NCBI GenBank assembly: GCA_029582165.1 | Contig: CM055882.1 | Location: 16,943,867 to 17,007,866 of the forward strand | Length of the DNA stretch: 64,000 nucleotides | Direction: 5' to 3' | Source: Portulaca oleracea | Lineage: Eukaryota > Streptophyta > Magnoliopsida > Caryophyllales > Portulacaceae | Part shown: positions 34,293 to 44,315 of the stretch, piece after piece | Layout of the letters: each line of letters starts with the position of its first letter | Position numbering within the stretch: the stretch's first letter is position 1 | Notes under the pieces: model-generated | What the model was told of the DNA's origin: nothing | Seen by the model: the letters and a program-made list of their open reading frames with translations, nothing else | Database searches by the model: none | Translations under genes and position numbers: made by a program

Positions 34293-34310
34293 TCCCCGGC
34301 AACGGCGCCA
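34293..34310 (-). other. Primer-binding site, tRNA-Asp
   Basis: On the minus strand TGGCGCCGTTGCCGGGGA, a perfect complement of the 3' end of plant tRNA-Asp, the primer typical of Athila elements. It starts one base after the 5' LTR. Confidence 0.9.
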
Positions 34311-34786
34311 TTGTTCGGTTGTGTATTTTTTGTGGTTTTATAAGTTAAGGTTGTCGGTCTCAGGGCTGCGTGTGAGGCTTGATTAAGGTAATCGGTTCAT
34401 GGAAAGAGGTTTTTTCTCAAATGCGGAAAGCGATAAATTAAGTAAAGAAAGCATTTAAATCTAACTAGACATGATAATAATAAAGAAAGCAATAAAGAAA
34501 GCACTTAAAGATGAAAGTAGTTAAAAGGCATGAATGAAGACAATGAATGAACAATGAAATTGGGAACGAGAAATTATACCTTTGATGACCAAAATCTTCT
34601 AACCTTCAATCTACCTTTGCAATTTCCCCCGAACAAACAAGAAATTGTGGATTGGATTACCAAGAATCCCCCAAATTCTCACTAGTAAGTAGAATTGGAG
34701 TTCCTTGACCCTCCTCCCCACTAAAAATGGAGTTGATTGTGGCTAACACTATAAAGCTTGGAAAACAAGTCAACAATGGAGATTAG

Positions 34787-34833
<47 letters not shown>

Positions 34834-35067
34834 CTTGTAAAAGACTTCAATGGAAACTTGCTTGAATTGAGAAAGCTTGAGAAAGTTTGAATACAAATGC
34901 TAGAAATCAATGAAAGCTTGAAGAACAATGAAGAACAATTGAAAACTTGAAGAACAATTAAGAGAGATTAAAGCAAATAAAGGAAAGCAATTAAATCTAA
35001 TTCTACTCCTAAACTACCTAGGCTAATTGCTAATTGCTAATTGCTAATTTAGATTAATACAAGTGGG

Positions 35068-35075
35068 TATTTATA
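35068..35075 (-). promoter_or_regulatory. TATA box of the 5' LTR
   Basis: Minus-strand TATAAATACCC in the position expected for the element's transcript. Confidence 0.7.
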
Positions 35076-35141
35076 GAAGAAGGAAAAATTCAACCCAAAA
35101 CCCTAGGACAAATCGCAGCACGCGCGTCTACAGACAGAGTG

Positions 35142-35247
35142 GCTCGGGCGAGCCACCCTTTGGCTCGGGCGAGCAAGCGTTCTGGCTGGTGTTTTTGTTG
35201 CCCCAGAAGCATGGCTCGGGCGAGCCAGCAGATGATTTGGGCGAGCA
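35142..35247 (-). promoter_or_regulatory. GCTCGGGCGAGC palindrome pairs (5' LTR)
   Basis: Perfect copies at 35142-35153, 35163-35174 and 35214-35225, plus a degenerate fourth at about 35235-35246 (ATTTGGGCGAGC). Pair spacing is again 21 bp. Confidence 0.85.
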
Positions 35248-35270
35248 AGCGTTCTGGGCAGTTTTCCCTG

Positions 35271-35421
35271 CCGACTTCAAACGCGCATAACTTCTTCATC
35301 CGAACTTCGTTTTAGGCCCGTAAGATATCGATGGAAAGCTCTCGGTGTGTACTTTAAGCTCCCAAAATTTCAGAGCTATCGGAGTTGTAACGAAGGAGTT
35401 ATGACCCAAAGGGTGAAGGCA
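35271..35421 (-). repeat. Shared U3 fold-back module (copy 4)
   Basis: Arms CATAACTTCTTCATCCGAAC and (inverted) CATAACTCCTTCGTTACAAC, with the invariant core AAGATATCGATGGAAAGCTC. Confidence 0.85.
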
Positions 35422-35739
35422 CACGTATTTCAAACCTTTAAGTTTGTATCGTTCCCCTGTTTTGCGCCAATCTTGATATGGTATTTCCGACTTCGGTTTC
35501 GCCTCGGCTCTCGACTCGGGTTGACTTGATTTGACTAGGATCTCGGCTCGGGTTGACTTGGTTTGACACGGGAAATAGCTTGGGATTCCCTAAAAACCTT
35601 CAATTAAGCCCAAACTTCTTCTAACTCCTTATTTTCCTACAAAACACCAAATCATTATATCTAATATATAAATAGGGGTTAAAATAAGCAAATATACCCT
35701 ATAAAAGAGAAGAAATTCGGCTCGAAACGAGGCAGAACA

Positions 35740-36530
35740 TGGATCCACTCAAAATACATCAAGGAACAGTCCTGGTGGAGCTATCAACCCCCTTATTATG
35801 TTTGCCCTTACTTTAAACATCTTTGCTCGATAAAAGAAGAAGTTAAATGGGGATCATCTCCCGGGCGACGGTGGGAATGGGCATATGCAAAGCAGTACGC
35901 AGTTGCGAATGGGTATAAATGGCTTCTTCCTGTTACTGATATTCCTTGGTGGACTGAGATGATCTGGAATATATTAATCACCCCGAGGCACACCTTCATT
36001 CTATGGCTACGTTTTAGAGAGCAACTTTCAATCCGCAGCAGAACTTGCCGATAGCGTCCAGACAACAGTTGGGCCTGCCAAGTATGTGAACAAGATGAGG
36101 AGACACATGCCCACTTGTTCCATGGATGTAAGCTGGCCAAAAGTGTCATCAAGGAGCTAGAAGTCTGGCCCTACTGCACAATGTTGAATTCTACGGATGT
36201 TTGCCAACTAAATCAGAGGATTGAGGATGCAAATATGCCTCACAAAACAACAGAACTGGTTTGGAGCATCTATGGAGCTTTGGTTTATCACATTTGGAGG
36301 GAGCGGAATAATATAGTGCACAGGAAGTCAAGAAGGATGCCCAACTGATTGCTCAACAAATCAAGGAGGATGTTCGCCTCAGAACCCTCAAAATAGCAAA
36401 ACAAGGGAAAAAGTTTCAAAGCTTGTACTGATATTGTTCTAGGCCCCTAAAAGTTTTGGCTTTTTTTATGGTCGGTTTGTAACCCCTATTTGGTTTTGGT
36501 AATGAAATTTATAGCCTTGTTTCGTCTGCC

Positions 36531-36531
<1 letters not shown>
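35740..36531 (+). pseudogene. LINE ORF2 C-terminus with zf-RVT domain, second part
   Basis: Continues the frame interrupted at 29756. The zinc-binding RT-associated domain is visible at about 36076-36130 (CQVCEQDEETHAHLFHGC, all ligands kept) and ends with the VYHIWRERNNIVH motif at about 36283-36320. Stops and frame changes occur between 35790 and 36070. The 3' UTR contains GGTAATGAAATTTATAGCC before the (TA)n tract. Confidence 0.85.

Positions 36532-36608
<77 letters not shown>
36532..36608. repeat. (TA)n tract shared by two LINE 3' ends
   Basis: About 38 TA units. The plus-strand LINE ends into it from the left and the minus-strand LINE from the right. Confidence 0.95.
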
Positions 36609-36611
<3 letters not shown>

Positions 36612-38391
36612 CACAAGAAAACAGGCTATATATAACAAACATCAAAGAGGTTTACAAAGAGCGAGGGCTGGTCCCCTCATCAATCACATACAGAGTACTG
36701 TGTCTACCAAACTTCTGTATTTTTTCCTAGATTTTGATGCCAGAAGGACCTTATTCACTACATCATTTTTCACCAAATTCACTATCACCTGAGGAGTTGC
36801 AATCCGCGTTTTGTGAACTCGGTTGTTTCTTTCTGTCCAGATGTGGTAGACATAAGCTGTGAGGATAGCACAGTTCAAATGAGTTTCTTTACTGGGTTTT
36901 CGGAGATTGCTCAACTGGTGTTTCCAGTCCTGGGTGGTTGACAGGGTACCATGATCCCAATGTCTCATAGCCTGTCTCACCTCCTTCCCAAAGTCGCACC
37001 CAAGAAAAAGATGGTCGATGGTTTCGGTTTCCGACTCACAGTAGGGACATAGTGGGTTACCACTAGTTTACCAACGTATTGTTCAAGCTCTTACATGTAA
37101 TTTTCCATGCAACAGGACCCAAGTGATAAAGGAGTGGCGTGGGATTGTAAGAGGGTTCCAAATAATGGAGGCCCAACCTTCGTTATTCCTAATCCCGAGG
37201 CTCCATGTATATCCCGCTGTCACATTCTAATCCCCATTAGCTGTAGCCTCTACCCCTTTCCAGCTCCATCGGTGCCCAGGATCACAACCCCATTTGAAGT
37301 TTACTTTAACAAGGCAAAGATGCTTGAAGTAGGTGCAGACATCATAAGGGGGTTGATAGTCCCACCACGATGAACCTCGAATGTATTTGGCATGAATCCA
37401 TTTGACCCATAAGTTATCCTCTTTTCTCTGAATCGCCCAAACCAGCCGGGAATGTTGGCATTGTTCCAGGAAACAAGGTCTCGTAGCCCTAGCCCACCCG
37501 AGTGCTTTGGTCTGCAGACAATCTCCCAGGCCACCATAGGTGCTTTTCTAAAGTGTGAGGAAGAGCCCCAAAGAAAATTACGACAAAATCTGGTGATTTC
37601 GTCAATGGTGTGCTTAGGAATGACGATAATTCTAGCCCAGAAGCTATATATCCCCATCAAGATTGAGTTAATTAGTGTGACCCTACCAGCATAAGAGATG
37701 TGTCTGCTTTCCCATGTTTTGATTCGTGAAAGAATCTTTTCCACAAGAATATTGGCATCATTTTTTGTGAGATTACTGGAGGAGATTGGGATTCCTAGGT
37801 ATTTGAAGGGAAGCGTACCTTCACGGAATCCTGTTTCGTCAATAAGAGCAGTTGCAACGTCATTGGGAACGCCTCCTATGACCACTTCCGATTTCCCATT
37901 ATTAGCGGTAAGACCCGTAGCTGCTGAGAAGTGGTCAAAAGCCTTCTTAAGGGTTTGAATAGAGACTTTATTAGCTGAGGAGAACAAGATCAGGTCATCC
38001 GCAAAAACAAGATGGGTAAGTTGCAGGCGTCTGCAGAGTGGATGGTATTTGAAACTCTCTTGCTTGCTGACATAGTAATGAATAGATCTGGAAAGGTATT
38101 CCATTGTCAGAACAAACAGGAGTGGCGACATCGGGTCTCCTTGTCTTAGTCCTCTTTTCCCGTTGAAGGTGGGAGATGAGATGCCATTCGAACAAATAGC
38201 GAAAGTGGGTGATGTGACACAAGCCATTATGCAATTGGCGAGCCATCCCGGGAATCGGTATGCATGAAGTGCTTCTTCTATGAAACTCCAATGCACCGAG
38301 TCAAAGGCTTTTTGAAGATCTATTTTCATCAAGCATCTAGGAGCTATGGTCGTTCGAGTGTACCCCCTTACTATCTCTTGGCAAAGTAGAA
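36609..38391 (-). pseudogene. LINE ORF2 (RT and zf-RVT), minus strand, 5'-truncated
   Basis: The frame from about 38391 down to 37301 has clear non-LTR RT motifs: IDLQKAFDSVHWSF, GLRQGDPMSPLLF and the catalytic HLVFADDLILFS (FADD intact), followed by the PFKYLGIPIS and FLWGSSS stretches. After frame changes near 37300-37000 the zf-RVT end is read at 36980-36690 with YHIWTERNNRVH. The endonuclease and ORF1 are absent. The upstream end abuts the truncated SIRE LTR at 38392. Confidence 0.9.
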
Positions 38392-39126
38392 CATCAAACA
38401 TATCTCAATCTGACATCTTCCCTCTACTTCTGAAATATGATTATAACAGTCTTAATTTCCTTTCTCAGGCACCAAACGCAAGGAAGAGAAAATAAGGCAA
38501 GGAAGTCTCATGAAGATCAAATCAGAAATGGAAACAAATCCTCATCCAGCCATTACACTTATTGATGATACTTACCAAAACAGAATCAACACAAGCTGGA
38601 AAGAATCAAGAGCAAATGAAGGAAACTAAAGGAAATCCTTGAGTAGTCAAATATAAATAAGAGAACCTATTCTCTTTACCAAGTTTGATTTCCAAGGAAG
38701 AAAATCGGTTGTAGGAGTTTTGTGAAAGAAAACTCTGAGTGTGGGAATTGTGTGAATTCTGAGTGTAACCACATTTGATTGGTGGTGAGTTTTGTAACCA
38801 GAGATTTAGCTGGTGAGGACTTTATAAGTTCGTAAGATCATTTGAGTTCAGTGATCTTCTGTCAAGTGAAGTCACTGTGTGAAATCGCCTCATCTATGAG
38901 GCCTCAAGATCAGAAGACAGCTGCCTAGTCTTTTGCCTCTGTAAACTGTTCTGAGGACCTCACAGTCCTCTTACCAGCCGAGTTGTAACCTTGTTCCTTA
39001 AGCACTTTTTATTCAATAATATAGAAGTTATTTTCAGTATTTAAAAGTTCTATTTAACTTGGTTGTGTTGATTAAAGTGCAGAATTTTTTCATAGCCCTA
39101 ATCACCCCCCCTGTAGGGTTATTTCA
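38392..39126 (+). repeat. 5' LTR of the SIRE element, 5'-truncated
   Basis: Begins within ATCAAACATATCTCAAT, which corresponds to about 46193 in the 3' LTR, so the first ~110 bp are missing. TATA box TATAAATA at 38652-38659. Ends GGGTTATTTCA at 39126. Confidence 0.9.
38652..38659 (+). promoter_or_regulatory. TATA box of the SIRE 5' LTR
   Basis: TATAAATA after GTCAAA, about 475 bp before the LTR end. In the 3' LTR this exact site is interrupted by the insertion at 46457. Confidence 0.7.
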
Positions 39127-39128
39127 AT

Positions 39129-39140
39129 TGGTTTCAGAGC
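39129..39140 (+). other. Primer-binding site (initiator tRNA-Met)
   Basis: TGGTTTCAGAGC, one change from TGGTATCAGAGC, two bases after the LTR end. Confidence 0.85.
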
Positions 39141-39171
39141 AGGTCTACAGATCTGAAGAGTCTAACAACTC

Positions 39172-40841
39172 GTGGTAAAGATCACGGCCGGCCTCAACAC
39201 AACCGAAGCTCCTCAAGGACGCTCATGGACAAGGGCACCTCTCCTCACTGGAGAAAACTATAGAATGTGGAAAAGACAAATGGAGATCTTCCTCAGAGAC
39301 CAAGATGAGGACCTCTGGATCATTGTCACTGAAGGCGATTTTCCTACCCCCACAAAGAAAAACGCTGCAAATCAGGATATCCCAAAAGAAAGATCTGAGA
39401 TGACAACCGAAGAGCTCACCTCATTGGGAAAAAATATTCGGGCTTTAAATTTACTATATTGCAGTTTGAATCCAAATGATTTTGAACGTGTCTCTAACTG
39501 TGAAAATGCCAAACAGGTTTGGGAATATTTGGTCACCTCATATGAAGGTACAAGCCAAGTTAAAGAGATCAAATTGGACATTCTTGTCGAGAAATATGAG
39601 GCTTTCAAAATGGAAGAAGAAGAATCCATTGAAGAGATGTACAAGAGATTTAGCAGTATTGCTAACCACCTCAAATCGCTTGGAAAGAACTACTCCAATG
39701 AGGAACAAGTCAGAAAGATCCTCAGATGTTTGCCAAGAAGAAAGTGGGGTCCAAAAGTCACAGCCATCGAAGAAGCACAGAACCTGAAAGTCCTCAAGCT
39801 AGAAGAACTTATTGGGAAACTGTTGGCCCATGAGATCCAATTGAGTGACCTCACGAAGCCTAAAGGAGTTGCCCTCAAAGCAGCCAAGGATTCTGATGAG
39901 GAATCAAATGAGGATGAAGAAGAAACAATGGCTATGCTGGCAAGAGGCTTCAGAAAACTATACAAGAAAAATCCAACCTTTTGAGGCTACCTGAAGGATG
40001 GACAACACAGAAAACCAAAAGGTAAAGCCTCTATGAAAGAAGAATCTGACCCCTTCACTTGTTATAGTTGTGGCAGCACAGAGCACTTGATCAAAGACTG
40101 CCCTCATGCGAGAAAGAATAGAGATAAAAGAAACATGAGGCTCAGACCACAACAACATAGAGCTATGCTTGCAACTTGGAGTGACAGTGACTCAAGTGAG
40201 GATAACAGTGATGTTGATGAGGTTGAAAATGTCTTCTTGATGACTCAAATGAATGAGGAACCAGAAACATCCTCACACCAAGAAGAGGTAAACATTGATG
40301 ACCTCCTCAATCTCTCACCTTTACATCTCGCTCATAAATGCTTGCATCTGTTTAAATATTCCAAATCATTGATTGAAAGGGTCAAGCATCTTACCAAGCA
40401 CGTTCAAAGTCTCAGTGAGGCCAAAGATAACCTGAACTCTCAAAATGACCTCCACTTCACCGAAAGTAACAGACTATCTCTTGAGGTCAAAGACTGCTAT
40501 AAGACCATCACTCAATTATCCAATGAGACAGTCACCGCTTCTCATCCCTACAACAATAAATTGGCCTTTACATCCCCTCCCTTTCAACCTCGAGCTAAAC
40601 ACTCCATAAACCAGCCTCAAAGAGGACCTCTCCTCCCTACTCCAAAACTGACCCCTCACAGAAAGCAACATCACAAAAACTGCCCTAAACCTCACTCTCC
40701 AACAACCTCAAAGATTCCTCCAAAAGTCTCTCCCACAACTCATGCTCCAAAAACCTCTCGAGAGAACTTCCCAAATTCACCTAAGTCCTCTAAGTTTTTT
40801 CAAGTGGGTGAAATCTGGATCCCCAGACCTAATGATGCAAC
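39172..40841 (+). pseudogene. gag: gag of the SIRE element
   Basis: The frame begins at a GTG (39172); no ATG precedes the domain, so the original start has probably mutated. It carries the Copia gag domain (GENYRMWKRQMEIFLRDQDE, VWEYLVTSYEG, LDILVEKYEAFKMEE, about residues 20-210), a TGA at 39982, a CCHC zinc knuckle CYSCGSTEHLIKDC (40060-40101) and a long acidic then proline/lysine-rich tail with heptad-like leucines. The frame is lost near 40900, where the protease frame takes over. The protein would package the genomic RNA. Confidence 0.9.
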
Positions 40842-42181
40842 TTGTCTGTCAAAATCCAAGAAAGGTATAATGTCCTCAAAACTCACAGCGACCTATGGTA
40901 TTTGGACAGCGGTTGTTCTCGTCACATGACCGGAGATCCAACCAAGTTTTGCGAGCTGAAAACCAGCAAAACCGGGAAAGTTACATTTAGAGACAAAAGC
41001 CAAGGCAAGATCTTCGACATTGGGAAGGTCGGCAAGGACCTCAACAACTCTTTGCATGATGTATATCTAGTAGAGGGTCTAGAATATAATTTGCTTAGTA
41101 TATCTCAGTTTTGTGATAAAGGTAATAGAGTCAGTTTTGATAAAAATAAATGTGTAGTGTCTACAAAGTCACATCAAGTCATATTGCATGGTCATCGTAT
41201 GAACAATGTTTATGTTATAGATCTAAGTGAATCCTTTGAGGACCTCTCCTGCCTTAAGGCTGGCACTGAGGAAACATGGCTGTGGCATCGACGCCTAGGT
41301 CATGTTAGCATGAAAACATTACAAAAATTACATAAATCAGACCTTGTCTGAGGTCTCCCACCTCATAAATATGAGAAAGATCGGGTTTGTGATGCATGTG
41401 CAAAAGGTAAACAGACAAGAACATCATTCAAACCTATCAAGTCTGCGACCACCTCAAAATGTCTTGACCTCCTTGATATGGATCTCTGCGGTCCTATTCC
41501 CTACAAGAGTCTTGGTGGAAGTTCATATATTCTTGTTATTATAGATGATTTTTCAAGATTCACCTGGGTGTTCTTTTTGAAAAGCAAAACAGAAGCGTTT
41601 AAGCACTTCTCAAAACTGTACAAGCAATTCAAGGTCCTCACAGTAAACTCTGTCAAAGCAATAAGGACATATCATGGCACGGAGTTCGATAACAAAGACA
41701 TGTTTGGAGCATTCTGTGTCGAAATGGGAATAACTCACAACTTTTCCGCTCCAAGAACCCCTCAACAAAATGGAGTTGTTGAAAGGAAGAATTGCACATT
41801 GGAGGACATGGCAAGAACAATTATATGCGACAACAATCTTCCAAAATTCCTCTGGGCAGAGATTATCAATGCATCAAACTATATTCTAAATCGGTGCACT
41901 ATCCAATCTATTCTGAAAAAGACCCCTTATGAACTGTTCAAGGGGAAGATACCAACCATCAGTCATCTCAAGGTCCTCAGCTGTAAATGCTTTGTCCACA
42001 TCAATGGAAAGAAGCCAACAAGTAAGTTTGATGCTCGAAGCGAGGAAGGAATTTTTGTTGGATATTCCTTTACCAGCAAAGCCTACAGAATCTATTTCAA
42101 ACACTCAAGGTCTGTAGAAGAAAGCATCCATGTTGTCTTTGATGAGGCCACCTCATTAAGTCAAGTTGTCTTGCGCCTCCT
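40842..42181 (+). pseudogene. Protease and integrase of the SIRE element
   Basis: In one frame: protease active site WYLDSGCSRHMTGD (about 40900), the GAG-pre-integrase region with LWHRRLGHVS (41283-41310), a TGA at 41349, CDACAKGKQ (the CxxC of the zinc finger), and the integrase core with DLCGPIP, the second Asp region (THNFSAPRTPQQNGVVERKN for the Glu end) and GYSFTSKAYRIY. In the second catalytic box the GTEFDN stretch keeps its downstream Asp but the usual SDxGxEF Asp reads YHGTEF. A frameshift ends this frame at 42181. Confidence 0.92.
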
Positions 42182-44032
42182 ATGAATGATAGTCACGATG
42201 AGACGCCTCCTGAGCTCCCTCCTGCCGAGGCTGCATCGCCACCTCCTGAGGCTGCATCAACTTCCCCTGAGGCTACATCACCACCTCCTGAGGCTGCATC
42301 ACCACCTCCTGAGGCTGCATCCTCACCTCATGCCTCATCATCTCAGGAGTCCTCACCTCAAGCTTCACCAGCGCCGGAGATCTCTTACAAGTTCAAAGCA
42401 GCTCATCCAGCTGATAATCTCCTCACAGATATCACCACAGGTATCCGTACTAGATCCTCATTAAGGAACTTCTGTGCCTTTAACGCCTTTGTCTCGCAGA
42501 TTGAGCCCAAGCACTACAATGAGGCCTTGTTGGATCCTAGCTGGATCAATGCCATACAAGAAGAACTAAACCAGTTTGAACGAAGTAAAGTTTGGTCCCT
42601 AGTTCCCAGACCTCATCATCATCCAGTCATTGGTGTTAAATGGGTCTTCCGCAACAAACTGGATGAAACAGGCTCTATCACTAGAAACAAGGCAAGGTTG
42701 GTTGCTAAAGGATACAACCAAGAAGGAGGTATTGACTATGATGAGACCTTTGCTCCAATCGCCCGCCTGGAGGCCATCAGAATTCTCCTTGCCTTTGCAT
42801 CATCCAAAAACATCAAGCTACATCAAATGGATGTTAAAAGTGCCTTCCTCAATGGTGACCTCATTGAAGAAGTCTGTGTCAAGCAACCACCAGGTTTTGA
42901 AGACATTCATCATCAGGATCATGCTTTTCGACTGCATAAGGCTCTCTATAGACTGAAATAAGCTTTAAGAGCTTGGTATGAACGCCTCAGCAAGTTCCTC
43001 CTTCAGAATAACTTCAAACGAGGCAAAGTAGACAAGACTCTTTTCATCAAAGAAAAGAATGGAAACTTCGTCATTGCACAAATCTATGTTGATGACATCA
43101 TCTTTGGTGCCTCACATGATTCTCTTGTTGAAGAATTCTCTCATCTCATGAGTGATGAAGTTGAAATGAGCCTCGTCGAAGAATTAACATTCTTCCTTGG
43201 CCTCCAAATCAAGCAATCACAAGACGACATCTTCCTAAATCAAAGCAAGTACATCTCGGAACTACTCAAGAAATATCAGCTTGACCACCTCAAGCATTCA
43301 TCAACTCCGATGTCCTCCACTCTCAAACTTGATTCAGACCTCACAGGTAAATCAATCTCCGAAAAGCTATATAGAGGTATGATTGGATGCCTCCTCTACC
43401 TTACAGCTAGCCGTCCTAATATTATGTTTAGTGTTTGCTTATGTGCGCGCTTTCAAAGCGCTCCAAAAGAATCTCACCTCTCTGCTGTCAAGAGAATTTT
43501 GCATTATCTTGCAGGAACCAAAACCTTAGGTCTTTGGTACCCTCGACAGCCTGACCTCCAACTCTGTGGGTACACCGATGCGGACTTTGCCGGATACAAA
43601 GTTGACAGAAAAAGTACCACAGGAGGATGTCAACTGCTTGGAGCCTCTCTAGTCTCCTGGCAATCCAAAAAACAAACCTCAGTGGCTCTCTCCACTGCTG
43701 AGGCTGAATATGTGGCTGCCGGATCATGCTGTGCTCAAATCCTATGGATCACTCATCAACTTGAGGACCTCGACCTCTACTTCGCAAATGTGCCCATCAA
43801 ATGTGACAACATGAGTGCCATCCAGATCACCAAAAATCCGGTGCAACATTCACGGACCAAACACATTGAGATCCGTCATCACTTTATCCGTGATCATGTT
43901 GAAAAAGGCCACATCAGCCTTGAATTTGTTCCCACTCAATATCAATTGGCCGACATCTTTACCAAGACTCTCCCTGAAGAACAGTTCTCCTACATTCGCC
44001 GTGAACTTGGATTGCTTCACCTCAATCCTTAA
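42182..44032 (+). pseudogene. RT and RNase H of the SIRE element
   Basis: After a proline-rich linker the frame holds Copia RT blocks [38 protein letters not shown], the TAA at 42959 (in the LYRLK-ALRAW junction), and the catalytic QIYVDDIIFGA box. RNase H is complete: CGYTDADFAG, LSTAEAEYVAA, CDNMSAIQITKNPVQHSRTK, HHFIRDHV, ADIFTKTLP. Apart from the single nonsense codon the frame is open to 44032, unusually good preservation for this window. Confidence 0.94.
42212..42340 (+). repeat. 24-bp minisatellite encoding SPPPEAA in the IN-RT linker
   Basis: Five near-copies of CCACCTCCTGAGGCTGCATC keep the reading frame and give Ser-Pro-Pro-Pro-Glu-Ala-Ala repeats between integrase and RT. Confidence 0.9.
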
Positions 44033-44315
44033 TCATCGTGGCATCTGTTGAGCGGGAGTCACCACCCTGAGGACCTCCACTCCCCATGCATTCATTGAGG
44101 GAGAGTCTATCGTCCTCACAGGTATGTTTATTTTCTTCTTCTTGACCGACTGATGTCCCTATCAGCTCGATCAAATCCTCAACGTTATTATATATCAAAT
44201 CTGGCCTTATCAACCGTCTGATCACATCTTCCATATGTGACTCAGCAGTTGATCCCTTTTATTCTCCTTCCAAAATAAAACTGCCTTTCACTTTCCAAAA
44301 CTGATGATATAAAAT

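Larger units (their letters stand above)
29757..35739 (-). mobile_element. Complete non-autonomous Athila-like LTR element (5983 bp, TSD TGGAT)
   Basis: LTRs at 29757-31042 and 34312-35739 (TGTTCGG...CCGAACA) flank an internal region with a perfect tRNA-Asp primer site (34293-34310). TGGAT is duplicated at 29752-29756 and 35740-35744, and the LINE frame on the two sides joins. The internal part encodes no RT or integrase, only a small-ORF region with a zinc knuckle, so the element depends on another element. The 5' LTR has 143 bp (35463-35605) that the 3' LTR lacks; otherwise the LTRs are about 96-97% identical by eye. Confidence 0.93.
34312..35739 (-). repeat. 5' LTR of the Athila-like element
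   Basis: 1428 bp; TATA box at 35068-35075; three perfect GCTCGGGCGAGC copies (35142, 35163, 35214) and one degenerate (about 35235), with 21-bp spacing in each pair; fold-back module at 35271-35421; (GA)n tract at 34788-34831. The extra 143 bp at 35463-35605 contain a 36-bp near-duplicate (CTCGG(CT/AC)TCGGGTTGACTTG). Confidence 0.92.

Noticed and set aside
42182..42464. Proline-rich SPPPEAA repeat region as a host extensin-like gene
   Set aside because: It is in frame with the Copia RT immediately downstream and is the IN-RT linker of the SIRE element.
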